From: Candidatus Didemnitutus sp.
GTDB taxonomy: Bacteria > Verrucomicrobiota > Verrucomicrobiia > Opitutales > Opitutaceae
Direction of reading: 5' to 3'
DNA length: 64,000 bases
Assembly (NCBI GenBank): GCA_019634575.1
Contig: JAHCAY010000001.1
Coordinates: 3,038,001 to 3,102,000, forward strand
Both the position numbers and the translations under genes were made by a program. Positions 17,161 through 24,771 of this stretch are shown piece after piece. The first letter of the stretch is position 1; every line of letters starts with the position of its first letter. The notes beneath the pieces are model-generated. The model searched no databases. It was given only the letters and a program-made list of their open reading frames with translations, and was not told the origin of the DNA.

Positions 17161-18528
17161 TCACTTCAGGCCGAGGAACTGGCGGAGGTGCGCGTTGATC
17201 GCTTCGCCCTGCTCCGGCGTGTAGGTGTGCGCGAGCTCGAGCGTCAGGCCGAGCGTCTTGGGCGCGCGGATGACGTTGTAGGCGGCGTAGGTCGAGGTCG
17301 GCGTGCAGACGTCGTCGTTGTAGCCCCAGGTGTAGTAGCCGGGGATTTTGATGCGTTTGGCGAAGTTCACGCCGTCGTAGTAGGACGTCGTGGCGATCTT
17401 CGCGGGCGTCGCGTGGGGCGACGGCGCGGGGAATTGCCATTGGCGGAACGGCCACGGCCAGCCGGAGGCGCGGCCGTGCAAGTCGCCCGTCAGATCGCAA
17501 CCGGCGGGATGTGTGACGGAGATCGCGGTGACGCGCGGGTCGAGCGCGCCCGCGACGAGGGAGAGCCAGCCGCCCTGGCTGGCACCGGCGACGACGAGGT
17601 GCCGGCCGTCCCAGTTTGCGCGGGAGGCGAGGAAATCGTTCGCCCGCAGCACGCCGAGAAACACGCGGTGGAAGTAATACGCCTCCTTGTCGTCGAAGTT
17701 GAAGAAACAGTAGTCGCTCAACGCGCCCGCGCCGAGCTGGTCGTAGACTTCCTGCGGCAGGTTGACCGGGAGGCCGTGGATGCCGATCTCGAGCGTGAGC
17801 GCGCCTTCGGCGGCAAAACCCTTGTCGCCGAAATACGGCCGCACCCCGGCGCCGGGCACGCGGAGGAGCGCGGGATATTTCCCGGGCGCTTTCGGCTCGC
17901 AATAGATGCCGTAGATGCGGCCCTTGACGGCGTTCCAGTCGGGGCTCACGACGCGGAAGCTCACGTGGTAAACGTTCACCTTGTCGGTGCATTGGTCGGG
18001 CAGGAGCGTGAGCTTCGCCTCCAGCGGAACCTTCGCGAGATCCTCGCGGCCCTTTTGCCAGAACGCGTCGAAGTCCGCCGGTTCGGTCTGCGTCGGGACG
18101 ATCTTTTCCGGCTCGAACGCCGCGGTGGCGACGCCCTTCACCTCGCGGCCGGCGACCTTGGCGGTGACGATGCAGCGGAGGAAGCCAGGTTCCTGTAGTG
18201 TGCCACCGTCGATCACGAGTCCGTCGAGCGGCACGATGGCGGATTTCGTCTCGGTCGGTCGCAGCTCCTGGCCGGCCTGGTAAGTGATCGCGACGTCCTC
18301 GATCGGTTCGTTGTCGGCGACGATGCTGACGCGGAATTTCGCCGACTCGCCGAGCCGGTAGGTCCAGTCGCGATGGTCGGGCGCGACGCGCACCTGCACG
18401 GCGGCGACACGGAGCTGCGCTTGCGGCGGCACGGGCGTGATGGCGGAGTCGGCGGGCGATGCGCCGGCGGAGACGTTCATGGCGGCAAAGACGAGGACGC
18501 TCGCGAACAGGAGACGAGGCGTAGGCAT
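17161..18528 (-). CDS. CE7-like acetyl xylan esterase (AXE1 domain), secreted
   Basis: Deacetylates xylan or acetylated oligosaccharides. The protein is 455 residues with a signal peptide (MPTPRLLFASVLVFAAMNVSA), then a beta-rich N-terminal domain of about 130 residues (SYIVADNEP-like region around 68-130) and an alpha/beta-hydrolase fold. The nucleophile is in VVAGASQGGWLS (S317), an acid in WGYNDDVCTPT (D405 or D406) and the histidine in LELAHTYTPEQG (H434), as in the CE7 family. Promoter P3 lies 26-66 bp upstream, with a predicted leader of about 19 bases. The start ATG follows TTCACCCC. Softwood galactoglucomannan is acetylated, so this enzyme fits the locus. Confidence 0.88.
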   Translation of the reverse strand: MPTPRLLFASVLVFAAMNVSAGASPADSAITPVPPQAQLRVAAVQVRVAPDHRDWTYRLGESAKFRVSIVADNEPIEDVAITYQAGQELRPTETKSAIVPLDGLVIDGGTLQEPGFLRCIVTAKVAGREVKGVATAAFEPEKIVPTQTEPADFDAFWQKGREDLAKVPLEAKLTLLPDQCTDKVNVYHVSFRVVSPDWNAVKGRIYGIYCEPKAPGKYPALLRVPGAGVRPYFGDKGFAAEGALTLEIGIHGLPVNLPQEVYDQLGAGALSDYCFFNFDDKEAYYFHRVFLGVLRANDFLASRANWDGRHLVVAGASQGGWLSLVAGALDPRVTAISVTHPAGCDLTGDLHGRASGWPWPFRQWQFPAPSPHATPAKIATTSYYDGVNFAKRIKIPGYYTWGYNDDVCTPTSTYAAYNVIRAPKTLGLTLELAHTYTPEQGEAINAHLRQFLGLK

Positions 18529-18553
18529 GGGGTGAAGCGGTTTGGGGACGCCC

Positions 18554-18594
18554 AGTCTACGCGAACGGGTCGCGCGACGGAATGAGGTTAGTTG
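18554..18594 (-). promoter_or_regulatory. Promoter P3 of the acetyl esterase-GH1 transcript with shared activator box
   Basis: Minus strand: CAACTAACCTCATT (18594-18581), 21 bases, then the -10 hexamer TAGACT (18559-18554). The -35 hexamer TTCCGT (18582-18577) has a 17-bp spacer. One base differs from the other three boxes (ACCTCATT for AACTCATT). Confidence 0.65.
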
Positions 18595-18613
18595 TTGTGC
18601 GATTGAGAATGCG

Positions 18614-18631
18614 CCCCCGGTTGGCCGGGGG
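18614..18631 (-). terminator. Hairpin just after the GPH 3 stop, possible weak terminator
   Basis: A 7-bp perfect stem CCCCCGG/CCGGGGG with the loop TTGG begins 3 bases after the TGA of the GPH 3 gene on the minus strand and precedes promoter P3. No T-run follows, so termination would be weak or factor-aided. Confidence 0.45.
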
Positions 18632-18634
18632 TTG

Positions 18635-20137
18635 TCACACCCGGCCGCGCCGCGCCTCGAGCTGGCGGCGGATGTCGAGCATCACGTCCTGCGTGAGCGG
18701 GAATTTCGCCAGCGCACCGAGGGCGAGCAGCAGGCCGACGATCGGGATCGCGGCGAGCAGGAGGCGCATCATGAACAGCGCGTGCTCCGTCTGGTTGCCG
18801 CCGAGCGCGACGTCGAAGCCGGTGCCGGCGAGGATGAAGCCCGCCGCGCCGGCGCCGAGCGCCATGCCGCATTTCATGATCCACGAGGCGGCGGACGAGA
18901 ACACGCCTTCGCGGCGCTGGCCGGTTTGCAGTTCGTCGTAGTCGATCACGTCCGCGAGCATCGAGCCGTCGAGCGTCCAAAAGCCCGCGCCGGTGAACGC
19001 AATGAAGCCCGACGCCAGCGGCTGCAGCCACGGACGCGCCGGATCGTAGAACCACCATGTGGCCACGAACACGCCGATCGCGGTCAACATCACCGCGCGC
19101 ATGCCGTGGCGTTTGCCGAGTCGGTGCGCGATCGCCGTGAAGGTCGGAATACCCGCGAAGCCGAGCAGCATGCCCGAGACGCCCATCCAGAAATTCCAGC
19201 CCGCGCCCGCGGCGAGGTCGCCGCGGCAGACGTAGTAGACGGTGTCGTAGTAGCCGAGCGTGCCGACCATGCTCAGGCCCATGCCGTAGGCGAGGCGCAT
19301 GCCGATGAGCAGCAGGAACGGCCGGCACGACGCTGTCTGTTTCACCGAAGTGATCAGCGACGTCCGCTCCTGTTTGCCCGCGACGAGCTTGTCATAGTAG
19401 CGCTCGCGCACCGTGAGAAACAACACGACGCCCGCGACGACCATCAGCGAGCCGAGGATCATGCAGTAGACCTGCGCGGCGAGGACGATGTTGGGGTGCG
19501 AACCCGCGGGCGCCGGCGCCCACGCGGCGGTGCTGCGCAGCAGATTGAGGACGCGCTCGCCGACATTGGTGGAATTCGCGCCGACCCACAGCGCGAGCGT
19601 GGTGAACTGCGCCGCGAAAAACAGCCCGAGCTCCGGGAGCTTTTGCACGGCGTATTTGTAGGACTGCACGCTCGTGCGCTCGTGGTAGTCCGGCGTCAGC
19701 TCCGAGCCGAGACTCACGTAAGGCATGTAGAAGCAGCTCATCACCGGGATGTAGATCGCCGACGAAAACACCATGAACCAGAAGTAGCCCATCTGGCTCC
19801 AACCTGGGTGAACCCAGAACAAGAGCGGCAGGCAAACGCCCGCGATGATCGAGCCCACGAGCATGAACGGCCGGCGCCGGCCCCAGCGCGTGCGCGTGTT
19901 GTCCGACCACCAGCCGAACAGCGGATCGGAAAACGCGTCGAACACGCGGTTCAACATGATCGCCGTGCTCACGAGCGCGGGCGAGACGCCGAGGCCGATG
20001 TTGAACACCTGGTTGACCAGCGTCGGGTAGAGCCAGTGGCCCCACATATCGAGGACGGTGCCGAGGCCGTAGCCGAGTTTTTGCGGCACCGGCACGCGAT
20101 CTTCCGGAGCGGTGACAGGCGGAGTGGGGGAACTCAT
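18635..20137 (-). CDS. GPH-family sugar:cation symporter 3
   Basis: A 500-residue inner-membrane symporter of the MelB-like family with about 12 membrane segments. The signature DPLFGWWSDNTRTRWGRRRP is at about residue 70. The shared blocks MSCFYMPYVSLGSELTPDYHERT and GVFSSAASWIMKCGMA make it a clear paralogue of GPH 2. The start ATG at 20137 is preceded by TTTCCC. It lies 11 bp downstream of the GH2 enzyme at 20149-22542, so the pair is probably one transcript: one enzyme with its importer or exporter. The substrate is unknown. Confidence 0.88.
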   Translation of the reverse strand: MSSPTPPVTAPEDRVPVPQKLGYGLGTVLDMWGHWLYPTLVNQVFNIGLGVSPALVSTAIMLNRVFDAFSDPLFGWWSDNTRTRWGRRRPFMLVGSIIAGVCLPLLFWVHPGWSQMGYFWFMVFSSAIYIPVMSCFYMPYVSLGSELTPDYHERTSVQSYKYAVQKLPELGLFFAAQFTTLALWVGANSTNVGERVLNLLRSTAAWAPAPAGSHPNIVLAAQVYCMILGSLMVVAGVVLFLTVRERYYDKLVAGKQERTSLITSVKQTASCRPFLLLIGMRLAYGMGLSMVGTLGYYDTVYYVCRGDLAAGAGWNFWMGVSGMLLGFAGIPTFTAIAHRLGKRHGMRAVMLTAIGVFVATWWFYDPARPWLQPLASGFIAFTGAGFWTLDGSMLADVIDYDELQTGQRREGVFSSAASWIMKCGMALGAGAAGFILAGTGFDVALGGNQTEHALFMMRLLLAAIPIVGLLLALGALAKFPLTQDVMLDIRRQLEARRGRV

Positions 20138-20148
20138 GGGAAATTTTT

Positions 20149-22542
20149 TCAACGAGCGTTGAGCGTGGCCTCCGCCGGGGCCAGGCCGGCGGCGCGGGCG
20201 GTGAGTTTGATTGGTCCGGCGCGGCGCGGCGTCTGCACAATCACCTGTGCGTAGCCGTTGAACAGGCTCCGCGCGCTCGCCACGTCCGGCTCGTGGCAAC
20301 TCGGGTCGCCGTTGCCGACGCCGAGCACGCGCCCGCCCTCGACGGCGAACTCGACGAAGTCGCTCGCGGTCGGCACGTGCCGGCCTTGCGCGTCCACTGC
20401 CGACACCGCGAACACCGCCACATCCGCTCCGTCGGCGCGCAACTCCGTGCGGTCCGGCACGAGCACGAGTCGCGCGGGCGCGCCGGTCGTCTCGACGCGC
20501 GTGGTCTGCACGACCGCGCCGCCGCGGTAGGCGCGCGCTTCGAGCACGCCGGGCTGGTAGACGACTGGCCACTCGAGATGGCCGTTGCGTGGCAGGTCTC
20601 TTTTCCCGAGCGAGACGCCGTTGAGGAACAGTTCGACGGCTTGGTGATTGCTGTAGCACGTGACTTTCAGCTCCTGGCCGACGCGGTCGGGCCAGTTCCA
20701 ATGCGGGGCGACGTGCAACACGGGCTGGTCGGTCCACCACGCTTGCAGGTAATAAAAACTGTCCTTCGGAAAACCGCAGGTATCGAGGATGCCGAATTGC
20801 GAACTGATCGCCGGGAAGCCGAACGGCGTCGACTCGCCGCGGTAGTCGAAGCCGGTCCAGAAAAACAGGCCGGCGAGAAATGGGCGCGCGGCGTAGTATT
20901 GCCAGCCGATCTCGCAGTTGCCGCCGCTGTCGCCTTTCGCGAGCGGTGCGAGGTGGCCGCGCGGCTGGTCGTCGAAGTAAACGCTGCGTGTGCCCTGCGT
21001 CGTGGTTTCCTCGGTGCCGACGCCCGGCTGTCGCGGAAACTTCCGGTGCTGCTCGTCGGGATTCGACTGCGAGATGTAGTTGTAGCCGACGACATCCGTG
21101 GTCGTGGAACTGCCGCCCCAGCCGCCACTGATGGCGACAGTCGAGCGGCGCGTGGGATCGAGGCGGCGCGCGAGCGCCTGCATCGTCGCGGTGAGGCGCG
21201 CGCCGAGGATATTGCCCTCGATGCGCCATTCTTCGTTGCCGACCGACCAGAGGATGACGCTCGGGTGATTGCGGTCGCGGCGGATCATCGCCGCGAGGCG
21301 GTCGAGCTGGTCGGGGCTCGCGCCCATGAGGCGGTTTTCGTCGATGACGAGGAAGCCCAGGCGGTCGCACGCGTCGAGGAACGCCGGGCTCGGCGGCTCG
21401 TGCGAAGTGCGCACGGCGTTGCAGCCGAACTCGCGCAGGCGGCGCAGGCGGAATTCGATCAGCGCGTCCGGCACGGCCACGCCGACGCCGGCGTGATCCT
21501 GGTGAAGATTCACGCCTTTGAGCGTGACGCGCTGGCCATTCAGAAAGAAGCCGTGGTCCGGATCGAAGCGCACCGAGCGGATGCCGAAAGGCGTCTCGTA
21601 GCGGTCGATTTCCGCGCCCGCCGCGTCGCGCACGATCGTGATCAAGCGGTGCATCACCGGCGTCTCGATCGACCAGAGCTGCGGCTGCGCGACGTTCATC
21701 GTCGCGACTGCTTTCTGCTGCGCGCCCGCGTCGATGGTCGCGGGGGCGCCAAGAAACGTCGCGGCGGTGCTGCCATCCGGACGCAGGACGATTTGCTCGA
21801 GCTGAAAAGCGGCGGCAGCGGGGCCGTCGTTCACGAGCGTGGCGCGCGCCGTGACGACGGAGGCGGAATGATCGGCGCCGAGCTCCGTCGAAACGAAAGT
21901 GCCCCAGTGCCCGACGTGCAGCGGAGGGGTCTTCGTCAGCCAGACATGGCGGTGGATGCCCGCGCCCTCGTAATACCAGCCTTCCTCCATCGTCACGTCG
22001 ACGCGCACCGCCACGACGTTTTCGCCGCCGTAGTTCAGATAGTCCGTGATGTCGTAGCGGAAGCTCGTCGAGCCGCTGAGTTGGCGGCCGAGATAAAAGC
22101 CGTTCACCCACACGATCGAGTCGCGGTGCACGCCGTCGAACTCCAGTGCGATGCGCCGCCCGAGATCGTGCTCCGCGATGTGGAAGGTCTTGCGATACCA
22201 GCCGACGCTGCGCTCGGGAAAATTGCGGCCGACGGCCTTGTAGCCGTGGCTGTGGCTACCTTTCGCATCGAACGGCGCCTCGACGGCCCAGTCGTGCGGC
22301 AAGTCGAGTTCGCGCCACTTGCTCGCATCGAACTTCGGATCGGCGGGGCCGTCGCCGTAGCCGGCTTTCGCCCAGTAGGAAAAGTAGCCGGTGCCGTGGT
22401 TGAAATCCTTCGCGGCATCCGACGGATGGCCGAACGCGAAGCGCCAGCCGGCGTCGATGTTCAGCCGCTCGCGGGTCGGTGCGCCGATCAAATGCGTCGC
22501 GCTCAACAGGGCGAGCAGCACCGGGAGAATCAGTCGCTTCAT
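20149..22542 (-). CDS. GH2 beta-galactosidase-like enzyme with DUF4982 region (secreted)
   Basis: A retaining GH2 glycosidase of 797 residues with a signal peptide (MKRLILPVLLALLSATHLIGA). Domains in order: sugar-binding (LPHDWAVEAPFD, GVGWYRKTF-like SVGWYRKTFHI), immunoglobulin-like, TIM barrel with the acid/base in ILWSVGNEEW (E437), a nucleophile candidate in PGVGTEETT (E511), then a DUF4982-like beta domain (TDQPVLHVAPHWNWP) and a terminal Big-like domain (TELRADGADVAVFAVSAVD). This layout is typical of exo-acting beta-galactosidases in polysaccharide loci of Bacteroidota and Verrucomicrobiota. It starts a two-gene unit with GPH 3 and is divergent from the second GH1. Xyloglucan or galactomannan galactose are plausible targets. 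Confidence 0.85.
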   Translation of the reverse strand: MKRLILPVLLALLSATHLIGAPTRERLNIDAGWRFAFGHPSDAAKDFNHGTGYFSYWAKAGYGDGPADPKFDASKWRELDLPHDWAVEAPFDAKGSHSHGYKAVGRNFPERSVGWYRKTFHIAEHDLGRRIALEFDGVHRDSIVWVNGFYLGRQLSGSTSFRYDITDYLNYGGENVVAVRVDVTMEEGWYYEGAGIHRHVWLTKTPPLHVGHWGTFVSTELGADHSASVVTARATLVNDGPAAAAFQLEQIVLRPDGSTAATFLGAPATIDAGAQQKAVATMNVAQPQLWSIETPVMHRLITIVRDAAGAEIDRYETPFGIRSVRFDPDHGFFLNGQRVTLKGVNLHQDHAGVGVAVPDALIEFRLRRLREFGCNAVRTSHEPPSPAFLDACDRLGFLVIDENRLMGASPDQLDRLAAMIRRDRNHPSVILWSVGNEEWRIEGNILGARLTATMQALARRLDPTRRSTVAISGGWGGSSTTTDVVGYNYISQSNPDEQHRKFPRQPGVGTEETTTQGTRSVYFDDQPRGHLAPLAKGDSGGNCEIGWQYYAARPFLAGLFFWTGFDYRGESTPFGFPAISSQFGILDTCGFPKDSFYYLQAWWTDQPVLHVAPHWNWPDRVGQELKVTCYSNHQAVELFLNGVSLGKRDLPRNGHLEWPVVYQPGVLEARAYRGGAVVQTTRVETTGAPARLVLVPDRTELRADGADVAVFAVSAVDAQGRHVPTASDFVEFAVEGGRVLGVGNGDPSCHEPDVASARSLFNGYAQVIVQTPRRAGPIKLTARAAGLAPAEATLNAR

Positions 22543-22618
22543 GGGGAGGGCAGGGGATGCGGCGCGCCGCAGGGGTGGGTGGAAACCGTGGGCGACGGGC
22601 CTGAAAACCGCAAGTTTT

Positions 22619-22628
22619 TCGTTAAATC
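22619..22628. promoter_or_regulatory. Possible LacI half-operator in the GH2/GH1 divergent region
   Basis: The plus strand has CGTTAAATC at 22620-22628, the exact right half of the palindrome found at 4662-4677 and 27006-27021 (as reverse complement). The left half is degenerate. It lies between divergent genes starting at 22542 and 22696. The rest of this 153-bp gap shows no clear -35/-10 pair. Confidence 0.3.
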
Positions 22629-22695
22629 AGGCTTTTCTCGGGCGTCCTTTTGCGCAGACTGACCACTTCCACCGTCGCTCTCCGCCTGTCTTTCC

Positions 22696-24051
22696 ATGTC
22701 CTCGCTCCTCCCCTCATCGTCGTTTCCGCCGCATTTTGTCTGGGGCGTCGCCACCGCCGCGCCGCAGATTGAAGGAGCCGCCCGTGAGGACGGAAAGGGC
22801 GAGTCGGTCTGGGATCGTTTTTCCCGCCAGTCCGGCAAGATCCACGGCGGCGACACGCTCGATGTCGCCTGCGATCACTATCACCGCTACGCGGAGGATT
22901 TCGCGCTCATGCGCTCGCTCGGCATCCGCCACTACCGGCTGTCGCTCGCGTGGCCGCGGATTTTCCCACAGGGCGACGGCGCGGTGAACCAGGCCGGCCT
23001 CGATTTCTACCGCCGGCTTTTCGCCTCCATGGCCGAGCACGGCATCACGCCGTGGGTGACGCTTTTCCACTGGGATTTGCCGCAGGCGCTCGAGGATCGC
23101 GGCGGCTGGGTGAGCCGCGCGACGGTCGACGCTTTCGCGCGCTATGCCGACACCGTCGTGCAGGCGTTCGGCGATGTGGTGAAGAATTGGATCACGCTGA
23201 ATGAAATTCGCTGCTTCACGACACTCGGCTACGGCTTCGGCGGCAAGGCGCCCGGTCGTAAGGTCACGCCGCAGGAGCTCAACCAAACCTACCATCACGC
23301 GATTCTCTGCCATGGTCACGCGGTGCGCGCGGTGCGGCAATTCGGCGGTCCTGGCGCACGGGTCGGACTCACCGACAACAGCGACATCTGCATGCCCGCG
23401 ACGGAGACGGAGGCCGACATCGCGGCGGCGCGCACGTGGTTCGCCTGGCGCAACGACTTTATCCTCGGCGCCATCTATCGCGGCAGCTATTCGCCGGAAT
23501 ACCTCGCGCGTTGCGGCGCGGCGGCGCCGGTGGTGCACGACGGCGATTTTGCGTTGATCAGCGCGCCGACGGATTTCCTTGGTCTCAACCTCTACACCGG
23601 CACGTTCGTGCGCGCCGGCCGCGATGACAAATTCGAGGAACTGCCGCTGCCCGCGCATTATCCCAAGGCCGACAGCGCATGGCTGCATTGGGCGCCGCAA
23701 GTGATGTATTGGGGCACGCGACTGGCGTTCGAGACTTACGGCGCGCGGCCGATCTACATCACGGAAAATGGCTGCGGCTACAACGAGGAGCCGGTCGTGA
23801 ACGGCGAAGTGTTCGACCTGCACCGCCGCGACTTCCTCCGCGCGCACCTGCGCGAACTCGAGCGCGCCATCCGCGACGGCGTGCCGGTCGCCGGCTATTT
23901 TCTCTGGTCGTTCATGGACAACTTCGAGTGGGAGGACGGCTACGAACGGCGCTTCGGGATCGTGCACGTCGACTACACGACGCAGCGCCGCACACCGAAA
24001 CTCTCCGCGCGCTACTACGCCGAGATCATCGCGCGCAACGCGATCGTCTGA
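22696..24051 (+). CDS. GH1 beta-glycosidase 2 (cytoplasmic)
   Basis: A 451-residue GH1 enzyme without a signal peptide (SSFPPHFVWGVATAAPQIEG at the start). The acid/base is in NWITLNEIRCF (E170) and the nucleophile in PIYITENGCGY (E357), with VAGYFLWSFMDNFEWEDGY near the end. An isoleucine replaces the proline that normally follows the acid/base glutamate (NEP in the other GH1 here), which may alter the active-site loop. It lies alone on the plus strand, divergent from the GH2 gene, with a short secreted unknown downstream. Likely acts on glucosides, possibly the glucose backbone units of xyloglucan oligosaccharides; substrate not certain. Confidence 0.9.
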   Translation: MSSLLPSSSFPPHFVWGVATAAPQIEGAAREDGKGESVWDRFSRQSGKIHGGDTLDVACDHYHRYAEDFALMRSLGIRHYRLSLAWPRIFPQGDGAVNQAGLDFYRRLFASMAEHGITPWVTLFHWDLPQALEDRGGWVSRATVDAFARYADTVVQAFGDVVKNWITLNEIRCFTTLGYGFGGKAPGRKVTPQELNQTYHHAILCHGHAVRAVRQFGGPGARVGLTDNSDICMPATETEADIAAARTWFAWRNDFILGAIYRGSYSPEYLARCGAAAPVVHDGDFALISAPTDFLGLNLYTGTFVRAGRDDKFEELPLPAHYPKADSAWLHWAPQVMYWGTRLAFETYGARPIYITENGCGYNEEPVVNGEVFDLHRRDFLRAHLRELERAIRDGVPVAGYFLWSFMDNFEWEDGYERRFGIVHVDYTTQRRTPKLSARYYAEIIARNAIV

Positions 24052-24211
24052 GCGCTGTTCGCGGGCCGTCGGGGCCGCTTCAGTCGGTCCCGCAGCGTGT
24101 GGGGAGTCCGCGTGCACACCACTATTGCTTTGATCCGCCGCACTCGCGGCTCAGCCTCTCGCCTAACGAGTCGCCACTATTCAACCTCACGAGCCAAGAA
24201 GCATCGCCCCC

Positions 24212-24694
24212 ATGAAACTGATTTCGCTCCTCGTGTTTGTGTGTGCCACGTGCGTTCGCCTCTGCGCTGACCAGCCGATCCATGTGGTTAATCTGAAGAC
24301 CTGTCCGGAGTTCGAACTGCTTCCCGGGCATTCTCAGATTTACGTTTATCCGCTCTCGGAAAGAATGAAGCGCGTCACCAAAGACGGCAGCCGACCGCGA
24401 CTCGCTGCGGCCGACTACAGTGTCGGCGTTGCTCTGAAAACCGCGAAGCCAAACTTGGCTTTGCAAGCCATCGTGCGCCAAATTTGGGAGCAGACCGGGC
24501 GCAAGCTGGGAAAATTCGTGAACTCGACGGTCGAACAAATGAAGCCCGCGACGATGCTCATGGCCGTCGATGGCAATTCCGTCTGGTGCCTCGTGCTGAC
24601 GCCGAAAACGGACCAGCCGGATACTTACCTGCTGAGTTGCGGCTTCGTGATCGACGAGGAACCGGCGGCGTTGCCCGCCAACGCGCCGAAGTGA
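24212..24694 (+). CDS. Small secreted protein of unknown function
   Basis: A 160-residue protein that I do not recognise. It begins MKLISLLVFVCATCVRLCA, a signal peptide, and the ATG follows CGCCCCC, the common start context in this window. The mature part has no repeats or clear domain. The segment LALQAIVRQIWEQTGRKLGK looks helical, and two cysteines (in KTCPEFEL and LLSCGFVID) could pair. Its base composition is lower in GC than its neighbours. It sits 160 bp after the GH1 gene and is convergent with the GH74 gene. The 160-bp gap before it contains no gene that I can support. Confidence 0.6.
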   Translation: MKLISLLVFVCATCVRLCADQPIHVVNLKTCPEFELLPGHSQIYVYPLSERMKRVTKDGSRPRLAAADYSVGVALKTAKPNLALQAIVRQIWEQTGRKLGKFVNSTVEQMKPATMLMAVDGNSVWCLVLTPKTDQPDTYLLSCGFVIDEEPAALPANAPK

Positions 24695-24743
24695 TCGCGC
24701 GGACTGCGGTCGGATGAGCGAGGGTGGTGCGGCCATCTCGGCG

Positions 24744-24771
24744 TTACGCGGAAGCAGGCTGGAAGCCGGCG
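24744..24771. repeat. REP-like imperfect palindrome at the end of the GH74 gene
   Basis: The plus strand has AGCAGGCTGGAAGCCGGCGC, where GCAGGCT and AGCCGGC are near-complementary arms. A related string (AGCAGGCTCCGGCAGGCGG) lies at 8982-9000 next to the GH2 beta-mannosidase stop. Similar short palindromes after stop codons are common in such genomes; the call is tentative. Confidence 0.35.

Noticed and set aside
22655..22660. CAGACT as a fifth member of the shared promoter class, upstream of GH1 2
   Set aside because: The -10-like hexamer fits, but the sequence 21 bases upstream (ATCAGGCT) does not match the CTCATT box.
24171..24186. GCCTAAC near 24172 resembling the start of an integron attC site
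   Set aside because: No matching GTTRRRY core occurs at the right distance downstream (GTTAATC fails), and no integrase or cassette array is seen.
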